A DNA stretch of 64,000 nucleotides from Darksidea phi (taxonomy: Eukaryota; Ascomycota; Dothideomycetes; Pleosporales; Lentitheciaceae). Position 1 is the first letter of the stretch; each line of letters starts with the position of its first letter. Made by a program: the position numbers and the translations under genes. The DNA is taken from positions 22,430 through 86,429 of the forward strand of contig JASJFT010000193.1 in the NCBI GenBank assembly GCA_030770425.1. The letters are read 5' to 3'. The notes beneath the pieces were generated by a model. The model was given only the letters and a program-made list of their open reading frames with translations, was not told where the DNA came from and ran no database searches. Below are positions 21,435 through 32,781 of the stretch, in pieces.

Positions 21435-23455
21435 TCACTCCTCAATTTCCCTCGTCGCCTCCGCCGCCGCCCGCGTATCCGAAGTCTCCGAGTCTTGATT
21501 GTCCGAGTGGGGTCGAGAAGGTGCATCATGTTTCGAGGATGGCGAAGCAACGATGCCGGCTGGCGGGACAAAGGAATCTCCTTCGGTGTCAAGTTGCATC
21601 AGGAACGTCTCCCAGATCTCGATGAGCTGAGCAGTGTTAGCAAGTGAAAAGACAAACGCTTAGCCGGTACTGACCTCCTTCTGCGCTTCCACAGCGCTCT
21701 CCAAGAAAGTCTCCACACCCGACTTGAAATCCTCCACCTTTTCCTTCTCAAACCTTTCCAACTCACTTCTCATCAAACGCCCCATGTCCTCAAATAGCAG
21801 CCTCGACTGGTGTACTCTCCGCTCTGCATCCGCGACATCCGCGCTCAGTTGGTTCAACCGGTCTTGCTGCGATCTCCCTTGCCTGAGAAGTTTGTCCTGA
21901 ATCGCCTTACGTTTTTGGAGATCAGATTCGGCCGTGTGCCACGTGTGGTACGCTTTCTGTCGCTGCTGGAACGCTGTCTTTACCGACCCGATGAGGCGGA
22001 TATACTCGTCGATTACGATGCCCAGAGTGAGCACGTCCTGCTGAGCTTGGCGTTCGTAGAGTTCTCGTATCCGGATCTGAATGTCAGACAAGCTATCCAG
22101 CGGGCCGGAAAGCGATAGTGAGAGCTCCACGGCGGAGAGCGCATGCAGAGCAGCCGAGAATTCGCCACAAGCTTCTGCCAGACCCTTCCTTTGTGCGACT
22201 ACGGTGTCGGTGGCTTTCAAAAGTCCCTTGAGTTGGACTTCCAGAGCGTCCAGGTATACTTTTCGGTCGTGGAACCACTACCTGGATTAGCACTGCACTT
22301 GTGATCTGCAGAATGGAACCTACGTCGTCGTGCTCGATGAACTTGCCAGTCCCTCCGGACAGCATCCCACCGAACATACCTTTGCTCTCGCTAAGCCCAA
22401 GCTCCTTGCGCTCTCTGTGCTTGATGTCGACGTTGAAGGCGTCGCTTTCTAGGAAGAGCTTCAGATCGGGATCGTGTTGTAGGGTAGAGTGCGCGCCGAT
22501 CTTGTTCAGCATGCGCTCTAATGCGGCACGTCTTGACTCGACGAAATCGGCATCGAATCGGCCCACGGCCTGCTTATCCGGCGGCGGAGGGATGATGATG
22601 CCGGGATTGTTGTTGTGCAGCTGATTGTATAGCCAGAGGAAGTCGCGGTAACGGCGCGAGACGGTGAACTCGGGGTTGCGGTAGCCTTTCGAGGTTGTCT
22701 GGACTGATGTTTAGTACATGGCCCCTAGCCATTGCCTGGCGTGTGTAGGTACCTTGGTCATGACCGAGTATTCTGTATGTGAACTCGTCAAATCCCCAAC
22801 TTTGTGCGGATCTCCAACGTGGATTGCAAACGTCGGCTTTGCTGCCTGCTCTATGCTCAGGCTCGGCTGAGTCTGTCGCTGGGGCGCCGCGGCGGTGGGA
22901 GGCTGAACTGGGGGTGGCAGTCGCGGGCCGCGTGCTATGGGCATGTCTTGCTCGTCATCGTCCAGGTCCACCGAGTCCATCATCGTGGGCAAAGACGATG
23001 CCGTCGCGCCAGGCGCCCGGCGCGCATCTCTGCCTGCGAGCTCCTTCTGCGGGGGTGCCGGCGGAGCTTCCAAAGGCGGCAGCGCGGCGGCGCCCAAAGG
23101 CCCGAGAGGGTCATCGACAGCCTCGAGTTTCGTAGCCTGCGCGCCGTGTTGTCGTCGTCGGGGCCCTCGTCCAGCGGGAGAGCGCGATGCGGCGGAGGCG
23201 GTCGGATTCGGAGCGGAGCTTCCGGTCGCCTTGGAGGAGTCTTGGGCTTCTGCGAACGGTCAGCGCAGCCGCATAACGTGCATGGGAGGGTGTTGCGGTA
23301 GTACCAGCGTCGTCATCTTTGGCTCGCTGCGGGACTGAATGGGACGGGCTCGATTGCGAGCGCACATCTGGGCCGGTGTCAGTTCGATTTCGACAGGCAG
23401 CGACGGCAAGAGCCTTACCTCCCCACGGGGAGCTCCCTTCCTCGCCAAGATCCAT
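21435..23455 (-). CDS. VPS5: Vps5 / sorting nexin 1-type retromer subunit
   Basis: Vps5 is the membrane-bending sorting nexin of retromer, recycling cargo from endosomes to the Golgi. I resolve six exons: 23455-23419, 23367-23305, 23249-22753, 22698-22324, 22277-21675 and 21626-21435. They sum to 1767 nt (588 residues), with every junction in phase. The N terminus (MDLGEEGSSPWG) is low-complexity and acidic/Pro-rich. The PX domain (about 175-310) has TVSRRYRDFLWLYNQL and PPPPDKQAVGRFDADFVESRR, with DPDLKLFLESDAFNVDIKHRE. A BAR-type coiled coil follows (about 330-550: LYERQAQQDVLTLGI, RLNQLSADVADAERRVHQSR, FEDMGRLMRSELERFEKEK). Introns are 46-55 bp. Length and architecture fit intact family members. 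The 3' end reads ..EATREIEE. Confidence 0.92.
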
Positions 23456-23917
23456 AGTGCGGCGTTGTGTGGGAGCTGGTCGAGGTCGCGTTTACAGTCG
23501 CATGCGAAGCATCAGACTCACCTCCGCTCCCCGGTCTTGGCGCGCCCGCTTGCTTGTCACCCGCCATCGTCCTTCCACTGTCAACCCTCCAAGGAATCTG
23601 GTCATTTTCCACTTCCTTTTTGCCTTGGTCTACGGAGCTTTATACAATTCAAGGGGTGCCAAAACAAATGTAGTAAGGTTTGACAGCGTAAGTGCGGGCT
23701 TGGAGAAAATTTTAGTGGTTGGACAACCGTGGTTATGGGCCTGACAGTAAACGGGTGGAATATGTTGAGCAAGAGGCAGCAGTGCGCCGTGGTTAGGCGG
23801 CATTCTCGTGACATTGCTAGAATTTCTTCTTTCGAAATAGGTCGTAGTCCCTCTAATATTGACATTGTCCGTCGTAATTTGAAGCTCGAAAGGGCACACA
23901 ACTACTTCGCGCACCCG

Positions 23918-24699
23918 TCATAGGCTAGCGGGTCCAACAGCAACCTTCTGATGCTCGCACACATAACACACCTTCCCTGCACCGTCCCAATATCGTCAGC
24001 GAACGTTCAAAAACCCTCACCCTGCAAACTAAACATGAAAAATGAAACAGACTCACCATCCTCATTCTTAATACTCCCCCTCAACGTCGCCAACCTCTTC
24101 CCCAAGTGCACCGTCTCACTTTCAATCCACATCTTTTGCCCATATGGAATAGGGCGCAGATATGTGCAATTCAAAGTACGGGAAACGTGGCCGGTGTCCC
24201 AGAAGCCCTCTTTCGAGCACACGTTTAGCGCGGTAGAAGTGCAGATGTCGAAGATGAGAGCGACGGCGCCGCCGTGGAGGCTGCCGGACACTAGGCAAGC
24301 AGTAGAAGTTAGTAGATAATAGATAGAAATACTTGGATGTGATGCGGATGATCAAAGCTCGTAGGGACGCACTGTTACACATTTCCCGTGGCACCGTCAT
24401 CGAGAATATTGTCTTCGCGTCATTCGGGTTTTGCTTTGTTGCTTCAAGCGTTGCTGATTCCAGTTTCAATATCTTGAAGAGGGCAGCGTCGTGGTACTAG
24501 GAAAAGCATTTGTCAGCCTTTCATTCAGTCGAAGGTCGAGCATGATGGTTCTGGACCTCGGAAGGGCTGCTTGCAATACGACGCTCACGCGGCTTCAACA
24601 ATAGTGAGTGGCATGGGGAGATTGGAAAAAGCGTACATCGTAGCCTTCCACTTGCTTAATCGCATTGAGCCATGCATTGGCCTTTTCGTACGGAGTCAT
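23918..24699 (-). CDS. Hotdog-fold thioesterase family protein (PaaI/ACOT13-like)
   Basis: Four exons: 24699-24637, 24496-24373, 24290-24057 and 23976-23918, totalling 480 nt (159 residues) in phase throughout. The start is MTPYEKANAWLNAIKQVEGY. The core carries the hotdog signature GSLHGGAVALIFDICTSTAL (the HGG region and the following acidic residue are active-site positions in this family), then LNCTYLRPIPYGQ and IWIESE-type strands. The last exon reads KVCYVCEHQKVAV. Proteins of this type hydrolyse acyl-CoA or aryl-CoA thioesters; the substrate cannot be told from sequence. Introns of 140, 82 and 80 bp have GTACGC, GTGCGT and GTGAGT donors. It is about 460 bp from VPS5 and in the same direction; no functional link is implied. 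Confidence 0.88.
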
Positions 24700-24972
24700 T
24701 CTGGAGTAGGATCCGAGGCAGTTTGGTTGGGGTTTGAGAGCCCGGGAACATGTGCTCGGTAGGGCGGACGTAGCAGATGGAATCGGGAGGTCGAATGGAG
24801 AAATAAGGCGTTATTGTATCACCTCCCTATGATTGTACATGGGATGCGTGCCGACTAAGATGGTTGTCACGCTAATTGACTTAACCTGATGGGCGCTCGC
24901 AGTATGGTTGACATGTACCTCGGCTCACAAACGGTCGAAGCCGCGTAACGGTTCACGCTAACCCCTTTAAGC
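24700..24972. other. Intergenic, upstream of the thioesterase gene
   Basis: Probably its promoter region. No specific sites identified. Confidence 0.4.
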
Positions 24973-25233
24973 TCAACACCAAGATGTCCTCATGGACGAT
25001 ATTGCATGGGCTTGCGTGCCTCCAAAAGTGGAGGAATGCGCCGCTTCGAACGATGCGGGATTTTCTTCTGTGAGCTGGAGAGGCGGGGTATGTAATCTAC
25101 CCACGAAGAACCGGGAAACGACTGCAATCAATACCATCCCCGTCAACAGTCGTGTGGCGACGGCAGCGATGTACTCGCCGTGCGCGGGTGGTGCTGGCCG
25201 CCAGTTGTCGCGTAGAGCAACAGTCCGATTCAC
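24973..25233 (-). CDS. Possible N-terminal exon of a membrane protein
   Basis: The frame MNRTVALRDNWRPAPPAHGE.. includes a likely membrane helix (YIAAVATRLLTGMVLIAVVSRFFVG) ending in basic residues, the arrangement seen at the N terminus of fungal rhodopsin-like integral membrane proteins. A weak GTAGAT donor follows FFVG. No convincing second exon was found, so this may be chance or a relic. Confidence 0.2.
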   Translation of the reverse strand: MNRTVALRDNWRPAPPAHGEYIAAVATRLLTGMVLIAVVSRFFVGRLHTPPLQLTEENPASFEAAHSSTFGGTQAHAISSMRTSWC

Positions 25234-25531
25234 CCATGCAGATGCGCAAAAGAAGAGACGGTTGTATATAGGTATCGTGGATTGGGAATCGGCATTTCTT
25301 CAAGCCTCATCGAGAGCTTGGCCAGCGGTAGGACGACACCACACCCGCGCTTTTGGCCAGAGTTCTTCGCCTTCCGCAGCATATCCACTTGTCTGTGACG
25401 TCCGAGGATGCGAAAGCTATCCGTCTCGCCATCAAGTCGAGGACAACTGCGTCGGCCGTTCGGGCTAGTGCTGACATAAGCAGCCACGCCTGCCTCTCAG
25501 ACGACAGACTCGCTCCTGCAGATCGTCTAGC

Positions 25532-25803
25532 TTTATAGGCCTCCTTGATGACAAGACCGTATTAAGATATCCGCATACCGCCGGGGAGCAATGGAACAGG
25601 TTTGTTATCGAGCAACGCATCATAGATGCGTTGGGCTCCCACCCAAGGATGCTCACCTGTTATGGCTTAGACGAACGAGGTCTTCAGCTAGAATACGCGT
25701 CAAGGGGAACAGTCAGATTTCGCACGATCGGGTTAACTGGCGTCGACAGGCTGCTGAAGCTATTGCATGTGTTCATCATGTATTGACGAACTTCAGGCTC
25801 TAG
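25532..25803 (+). pseudogene. Protein kinase N-lobe fragment, frameshifted
   Basis: One frame reads FIGLLDDKTVLRYPHTAGEQWNRF, then VIEQRIIDALGSHPRMLTCY and GLDERGLQLEYASRGTVRF, which is the N-lobe to hinge of the fungal kinase family (TVLKYPH lysine motif, HPRI, LLLEY hinge; the lysine is R here). Translation then shifts frame to VNWRRQAAEAIACVHHVL (helix E) and stops at 25801-25803, before the catalytic loop. It is more similar to the classical family pattern than the copy at 830. Confidence 0.6.
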
Positions 25804-27572
25804 ATGATCATTCAGCTTTGAGTTTCATATTTCCTCCGCATTCTCTTCCTGTTCAGCATTCCATCTTGGTGATACACAATGGTCATCCCCTTCTATCGAC
25901 ATGTCTGCATAACAAATCACGGTACTGCCTGTCTCCATGATTGCCGCACTTGGTCTGGCATGGTGCAGGAGTGTGTTCGACGATTCGGTGCTTCAGAGTG
26001 TCTGCAGTTTGTGTAGGCGACGGTACGGACGCGTCTTTCGCACATTCAGTAGTAGGCGCAATGTCGCGGCCTCGAAGTGACTTGGCGTGAAAGCAGATGC
26101 GTTCCTGTGTCCGATGTTGTTGGGATGATATCAGATCAGGTAGCAGCCTTGGCGTGCATGGCTCTCGACGCTATAGGATGGCCTCTGGTCCACCCGTCCC
26201 CTGAGCATAATTCGCGTGGCCCGTTCTAACCTACTCAAGGTTCGCCAGCGACATGTTGCACGTCCACGCTTTGTTCACTCACTTGTACACGTCTATCCGA
26301 CACGGAAAGAGGGGTTCTAGATGCTGTTCTAGATGCCGTTCCGGTACATACGACCGGTCAAGAGCATGCATGCATGGGCCAGGTACATGGTAGATGAGTC
26401 TGATTCAGAGACGGATTTGAAAATGTTAGCTTGTCGTTAAAAAGAGAGAGGAGATTCTTTATCTTGGCTGGTCGAGTGTTGCGGCTTTTGTATAGAGAAT
26501 TGTTTGTAGCTTATTTCTCTCACCCCTAGTATGAATGAGAGTGCAGCATGTCAAGCATGCGAGATCAAGAACCAAAAAAAATCACATAATCTTTATGATC
26601 CCCGTGAGAATCATACTGCTGTATTAAAAAGCTGCAAAAAATAATCTTCTCTTTTTGTTGGGGCAGGGGCGAAGGGGAAGGAAAGGAAAAGGGGGGGGGG
26701 GGACGACCTACCTTTGAAATGTGTCCGGTACGTTCCCACCACTCGACCACCAGGTCTTGAACCATAGGCTGGATTTTATGTTTTTGATATTAGACTTTCC
26801 AGTTATTTATTATATATACGCATATCCCAATTCGAGGATAGAGATTTGTGCGGTGCGCTCCCTCAGGTGGGTGCTCGGCATCACGTTTGGTAAACAGAAC
26901 CACCCAGAGTAGAAAGAGCTCGCTCAATGTACGGCCTATTTTTCTATTCTTGTGATTCTACGAAGAGAGAGAGAGCTTATATGGGCAACTCTTCAACTTC
27001 GTCGGAAGGAATATACTTATACTCTCTGGGAGTATATGACCTACTGCTGGGTCTACAGCCTAAGCAAGTTCAACAGAAGGTACGCGTACCCATCCCTACG
27101 CAGAACTAACTAAGATATCACAACTCGGAATCATGAACAAAATTTATTTATTATTCAGCTATCAAGGACGATGATGCTGCGCTTTAGTATGCTAACTAGT
27201 ATTATCATAGCCGAGCCTCCGATGCCGACTCTTCACTCACCACAAGCCTCTGGAGCAGACTGTTGAATACTTATAGTTTAGGAGGGGTCGTAGAGGTATC
27301 TAATGGCTTCGACTTGGGGGGGCAAATATTGGCGGCGGGAATATAGCGGAGGTGCTGGTATGGTGAGGCGTAGTTGGTGCGAGGATGTAGGCGATTTTGG
27401 AGAGCGGCTCTCCTTGATGCGGTGCTGGGTTGAGTCGTATTTTCTAAAGGTGCGAGTGGGATTATAATATTAAGTATGAGCGATGCGGAGGCTTGCAAGA
27501 CTGCTCAACGTACAGGCACGGGCTTAGGGCACAGGTCTACGGGGCCGCTTATGCATGCCAGCCTCGTGGGTG
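25804..27572. other. Long gap without a supported gene
   Basis: Low coding potential: short frames only. It includes a G11-12 homopolymer near 26690 and short AT-rich stretches. Confidence 0.4.
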
Positions 27573-28026
27573 TCAGATTGTTCTATCTACGAGAGTCGGC
27601 ACTGTAAATCCTTGACTACCAAATAGATGATTCAATTGTTTACGAGGCGTACCCGCCTTGTGCTGAGCCATGTCGAAAGCCTGCGGGTAGAGAGATCAAA
27701 TGCCTCTCATTCCGCCTAGGGGCTGGGTCTATGAGCTATACATTGCATTTGCTTTGATTGGGAAAACGTACAGTTAGGACATGGGCCCTTGAAGGGGGCG
27801 CACCAAATGCAGCATCGGATTTCTGGGCGTCCGGGCAATAGCTGCTTGTGCCAGGAATGGTGTGTACACCCTGCTCTCGACTACATGCTTCGGGGTCTCT
27901 TTGTAACCCCTTATTGATTTGGAATCTCGTTACAAGTGCATATTGTGTAGAATCGGGAAGTATGGAGGAGTTGATGTTCTCAAACGGTAAGGGCCAAGTA
28001 GTAGAGAACCTGGCTTCGCTAGCCAT
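27573..28026 (-). CDS. Small hypothetical two-exon gene
   Basis: Exon 28026-27772 (85 codons, MASEARFSTTWPLPFENINS..SRAHVLT) meets a GTACGT donor in phase. A CAG acceptor at 27681-27682 opens exon 27680-27573 (AFDMAQHKAGTPRKQLNH, then LFGSQGFTVPTLVDRTI). Together these give a 120-residue protein with no signal peptide, membrane segment or known motif. The clean phase join and normal 91-bp intron are the support; there is no homology evidence. Confidence 0.4.
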
Positions 28027-28155
28027 TGTCGAGTTGTGATTTTTGCAACTCTCCTTTCAAACATTGATTCTTGAGTAGGTCCAACGGATTATAAGCTACA
28101 TATATTTCTTCAGTGTCGGGCAATACCAATCAATTGAAGGCCAAATTGCCACAGC

Positions 28156-28260
28156 CTACGACCCCGCTGGCCTGGCCTTTTCCTGGGCTTGCTCGGCCTG
28201 TTCGCGCCTGCGCAGTTCCTCCAGATATAGAACCTTATAATCTGGCGACTCGTCCGCCAT
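28156..28260 (-). pseudogene. Truncated N terminus of a fungal coiled-coil protein
   Basis: MADESPDYKVLYLEELRRRE then QAEQAQEKARPAGS and a TAG. The SPDYK.LYLEE(Q/L)RRRE start followed by QAEQAQ repeats is the N terminus of an ascomycete family that normally continues for hundreds of residues. Here only 34 codons remain. Confidence 0.35.
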
Positions 28261-29054
28261 GTCGTGGTGATGAGATGCTCTCGATCCAGTGGGTTCGTCT
28301 ATGGCGTTCTCCGCTGGCGGAAAATGAACACACAAATATGGCTATTGCATACATGAATGCTCGCACCAGATGTTTGCGCGATAGAAATGGTTGCTTTGAC
28401 GGGTGCAATGGGAGGAAGTCGAGAGCGTTGTATGTGGCGTCGTAGCACCGGTGTTTTGTTGCCTGGCTCCGGGGGAGAACCATTCGCGGAACAACAGCTC
28501 GGGGAGAAAATAGAATCAACAGAATATATCGCACGCAAACGTTCGCTCAACGCATGCGCAGTGTGTCTGGGGCGCTATGGCGGCCCTGTAGCCTCAGGAG
28601 TCGCTAGCGATCGCGTCAACAACTTCTGCAGCGAGAGTAAATCTTTTTGTGTGTGTGTGGCTCAAGCGCCTCATGAAGCTTGACAATGACTCTTCCCAAC
28701 AACCTGTCGCGTTAGGCGAAATGATGCGTCTACGTAAAGAACTTTCGTTTCACCATCGAGACCAATCCTTCGATGAACAGTAGCAGAACCCAAGCGGGGG
28801 ACGAGTTTGGTCGGTGATGGCAATCCCACTGGACGTCGCGGTCTCGGACGACCTCTTGACTTGCACATGGCCAATGACATAACTGTCAGGCTCGGAAGCT
28901 GCAACTCTCACAACCGATTTCACAGCGGACGGCGTCAAGAGTACTCCATATGTTGAGGGGGCGTGGTCAGCATGTGTACTGGCTGAATTGCTATGTAACG
29001 GTATCCGAAATAGGCGTCTCGTCGTGGATAGGTGTGTGTATAGCACCTCTACTC
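28261..29054. other. Gap without a supported gene
   Basis: Frames at 28671-29046 on the reverse strand look weakly protein-like in two phases (SYVIGHVQVKRSSETATSSG; ETKVLYVDASFRLTRQVVGK) and might be a frameshifted relic, but I do not recognise a family. Confidence 0.3.
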
Positions 29055-29215
29055 TATGTACAGACTCCCACTGTGTTTTGTACCGACCTCACAAAAGGGA
29101 GTCCCACTGTGAAAAATCCAAACCAATGAAATAGACGACTTGTCGTGTATAAGGCGTGTACAAACCCCCACCGTTTTTTGTGCCGAACCTTGAAAATCCG
29201 AACCAATGAAATAGG
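29055..29215 (+). repeat. Dispersed short element, tandem pair
   Basis: Two diverged units in tandem: GTACAGACTCCCACTGTGTTTTGTACCGACC..AAATCCAAACCAATGAAATAG, then GTACAAACCCCCACCGTTTTTTGTGCCGAACC..AAATCCGAACCAATGAAATAG. They match the other copies in this window. Confidence 0.6.
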
Positions 29216-29391
29216 CGACCGAGGAAACAAAAGCGAGCGGATAGAAATCCCAGAACGCGAGAGAGAAGCGACCGTCCAGAGAAACATTAAACTATACTTT
29301 GCCGGGGTAGCGAAGGAAGGATAGCGTTGTTCGGGCCCGAGGATCGTAAGACTCATGCAAACATGAATCGTTATACTCGGAGAAGCATCCC

Positions 29392-30511
29392 TCAGTCGCA
29401 AGGCGTGTCTCCAAAGAGGGATTTTTGTATCGCAAGACCTTCCTTCCGTCCCAAGTTGAGGTTGAGGATCGCCGTAGGACCTGGATGGTTGGAAATTCTC
29501 AGGCAGACACACCGTGTCACGCATGCACCTTCAAGTCGTTCTTTCTGGTATACACGGCTTGTTCTGATCGCATCGTGTATCCGGGCTCCAAATAATCTCG
29601 TCAAGGCCTGATGGTGAGCATGTGACAGCATGCCATCGGGGTTGGGAATGAACTTATTGCCGTGTCGGTCAACGACATGGACCATCGGTTCCACTTCAAT
29701 ACGTACGTTAAAAAGGTGCGTTGCGAGGATCGGTGTCATGGTCTTCTTGATGTCCAGACGCATCAGGCACTCGATATCCCCGACAAAGGGAAACGACATT
29801 GTCACGCCGGCCTTCTGAGACAGCCCTCCGTCTTCCTCGGTGGAGTCAATGATCCTGATCGCGGCGGCCATATACCCAGGGAATATATCTGTGAATCGAT
29901 TCGCATATGTACACGTGTATGACTTTCCGGAGCCTCTATCTTGGAGAGAAGGGAGATTTCCCCCTGGTCGTTGAGGGATTACTACAGCCCCAGTCCGCGC
30001 TGGAGCCGTCGAGAGTGGGCTTCCTTGGTAAGGGGTTTCGGGCTCATCCGGATGGCGGCGTTGCGCGTTACTGTTTTGTTTGGCTCCTCGTGTCCTTTAG
30101 CGCTTCCTACGGTGGAGGATTTTATCCATGGCTGTTTTCACAGAAGGGTGCGGGATAAATGTAGCCACCCGCTCCGCAACCCTTTTTTTCCCGTCGGGGC
30201 TCCACTCTTCGAACAAAGTAATAGCACCATGAATCTAGGTGTATGTCGCAAGGAAATACGCCATCCATGCCTGGAATCCCGCATCCAAGAAGATCCGCGG
30301 TGTCGAATCCGGTGCAGAATCCTTTGCTCGTGCCAATTTGTCCTTCAAGTGGTCTGGAATTTTCTTCCGGTTCCATTCTGTGGTAAGGTACTCGCTGAAT
30401 AAATAACCAGGCGTCCTTGTGCTTGGAAGGATTCGTCTCGCCCCGAGTAATATAGTGGGCGTGTATGAATTGCCATACTGGAGGGGCAATCTTGCAGGGG
30501 AAACTTGACAC
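29392..30511 (-). pseudogene. Decayed fungal gene of unknown function
   Basis: A reverse-strand frame from about 30395 down to 29392 is interrupted only by TAG (after FQAWMAYFLATYT, near 30234) and TAA (after ILHRRKR, near 30099), each one C-to-T change from a Gln codon. Between and after them the reading is clearly protein-like: ITLFEEWSPDGKKRVAERV, PQRPGGNLPSLQDRGSGKS, FTDIFPGYMAAAIRIIDSTE, FVGDIECLMRLDIKKTM, VVDRHGNKFIPNPDGMLSHA. Upstream, PPVWQFIHAHYITRGETNPS and KHKDAWLFIQ lies in another frame ending near 30400, so a small indel is also present. The function is unknown; GSGKS resembles a P-loop by chance or descent. Confidence 0.5.
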
Positions 30512-31692
30512 GGAATTGAAAGTCGGGAGAAGGATGAACGAGTGGAGAGAAGAGTGAATGGGTTGGGAGAAGGATGAATGAGTTGTTAGTTAGACACGCT
30601 TGCATAAAGAGATCTTTTATATGTAAAATTGCCGTGGTAAATCGACAGACCGTTCGTGCACCCTCACCCCCTTTGTGCGTGGCGAAAACGTTGCAGCTCG
30701 GCGTCCGATGAACAGTTCTTCGGGCTAGCAGACTATACCATGTCGGGGTTCGCTTCATGGCCGTCTTAGTTTCAATTGGCCGTTGATTGGAGCTGTTGTG
30801 GGTCCGCTATCTGGAGACGTAACCCAAAACATGTTGAGTGGATGGCAAGTAATCGACCTGCAGCCAACGCGCATCGATCGGTGGATAAATGGCGTACAAT
30901 GCGGAATCGCGCTAATGGGAGCTGTCTCGATAGCGCCACCTTCGCCGAGCGTAGCGCTTTCTAGCCAATCGCTTAGCGCTCGCTGTGCAGATACGAATTC
31001 GTGTTACAGCCTGAGGCCCAGAGTAGATGGTCAAAGACGTCACGAACCTCCTGCTCACTGCATCTCTCATGCTCAATGATTTCTAATACGGATCTAGCTT
31101 CGGCATTCTTCCAGTTCGTTCTGGCGGTGAGGAAGGTCGAGAAGCTGAACAGTCCTCACTATCGAGAGACCTTGTTAGGCGAGAAGGCACCGTTTGGCAT
31201 AGACTTCGATATTAGAGGACTTGATATACTCTTGTGTGAATATAGTAAGACAATCCGGTGCTAGGTAGCAACGGTCCTGAGAGACGACAGGCGAGTAGGT
31301 GGCGACGGCGAGCGAGCGACAATTGTGGTGGGTGGTACAAGCCAGCCACTGGTGGACACAGAGAGAAGTCACCCCTCTCCAACTCTTTTGCTGTTTAACG
31401 CTGCTAGGTACCTCGCCGCTTCGAGAGCAGGCATGTGCATCGCACCATCGGTTGCCGCCACAGGAAAGTCTCGATCGCAACGCAGATTCGACGGAGCGTG
31501 GAGAGGTTCTTACTTCGAGCCGGAGAAGGAGAGGGCCAGACGGACTGGACGTGAAACGAGCATAAATACCAGGCTCCATCAACCCCACAGCTCTCTCTAC
31601 TGAATATCTACGTAGTTCCAAGACATATTTTCCCCTTGGTCTAGCATCACCGCCCACCTCTTTGATCTCTCATCCATTCTCGAGCGTGCACG
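30512..31692. other. Gap without a supported gene
   Basis: Forward frames at 30783-31079 and 31001-31264 are the best candidates but show no motif. The last 100 bases before 31693 are pyrimidine-rich, like a fungal 5' leader. Confidence 0.35.
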
Positions 31693-32781
31693 ATGGGCTC
31701 CATGATTGTTCCTTCACATCCTCGACCGGCTGCTCCCTACTTTGACATGCGGAAGCAGTTCATGTCTGAACGGGTGTCCCAAGACCCACGGATGATCGAC
31801 GAAGCGCGGCGGTATCCCGTTCCTCCCAAGGGTCCGGCCAGCATAGCTTCCAGCGCGGCAAGGCAATGAAAGATTCTCAGCGATCTCTTCAGGAAAAGAG
31901 TGTCCGAAAAGACCGGCCCTGTTCGCCCCGTGGCTATCGACCTGTCTAAGCAGGCCTCCAGGGCAATGACAAGCTTGACCGAGGGCAGAGCACCTGGCCT
32001 GGAAACTTTGCTGCCTCGGCAGAAAGGCGTCTGTTCGAACCCGGCTCCCCTCACAAGAAATTCCTTCTTCTAAGCGAGCCTTGGCAGAGATACTTCGGGC
32101 CAGCTCATGACGATGCTGGTCGATGGAGATACGTGCACGTGAACCTCGAGCGGAAAGGGAAAGATACAGTGCGATGCCTTAGGCCTACCATCGAGGGGAA
32201 GTGGCCAATCCGTCGGGAATGACGTTCGCCCCGAACGAAATCATCCTCTCCTTGGACCTCGAGTAGACATTCAACATTGCCTGTTTGAATGGCGTTGTTT
32301 CCGTCAAGGCGAAGTGCGTTGGCCCCAATCCGATATACTAGGTTTGGACTGGGCGGTATAATTCTTCCACAAAGCTCATCGTCTAGCCGGTCTTGATCCC
32401 AGAAGATCCCGAGTTCGAGTGAGTCCTGGTTCTACAGCGGCAGGGACATTCCTGCATCACGGAGACGACATCTTCCAACCATCCTGCTTCGAGAATGGTC
32501 TGCGCTCGATACGTGTCGTCTCCAACCGTCAAATCATCCGAATCAGGTGATGGAATCTAGAGTTTAACGATGGCGATGGTGGTCGCGAGAAAGTCGAAAA
32601 TGAAGCTCTTCATATTCTAACGGATGGCAGAGTGACCAGAAAAGCTGGTGGTGAGCTTTCATTCAATTTAGGGCACTGTACGCGGTGGGAGGTAGGATTG
32701 AATTCTGGACTTTCCAGGGTGCTAATCCTCGGCAGCTCGTCAATTCTCGGTCCTCAAAATCTGCTGACTAATCGTGGCTAA
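31693..32781 (+). pseudogene. Decayed gene of unknown function with RIP-type stops
   Basis: From ATG 31693 (MGSMIVPSHPRPAAPYFDMR KQFMSERVSQDPRMIDEARR) the frame meets TGA at 31867-31869, then stays open for 67 more codons. Other frames continue it: FEPGSPHKKFLLLSEPWQRY, RWRYVHVNLERKGKDTVRCL, then LDLE-stop-TFNIACLNGVVSVKAK, IY-stop-VWTGRY, LIV-stop-PVLIPEDPEFE, where the stops fit TGG or CAG turned into TAG. A last part reads HHGDDIFQPSCFENGLRSIR and NEALHILTDGRVTRKAGGEL. The order and spacing suggest one ancestral protein of roughly 350 residues with both indels and RIP-like stops. I do not recognise the family. Confidence 0.5.

Noticed and set aside
26690..26770. tRNA-like A- and B-box sequences on the reverse strand
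   Set aside because: They occur in the wrong order (B before A), and no cloverleaf can be drawn.
31175..31657. 160-codon reverse frame
   Set aside because: No motif, and it overlaps the likely 5' leader of the forward-strand gene at 31693.
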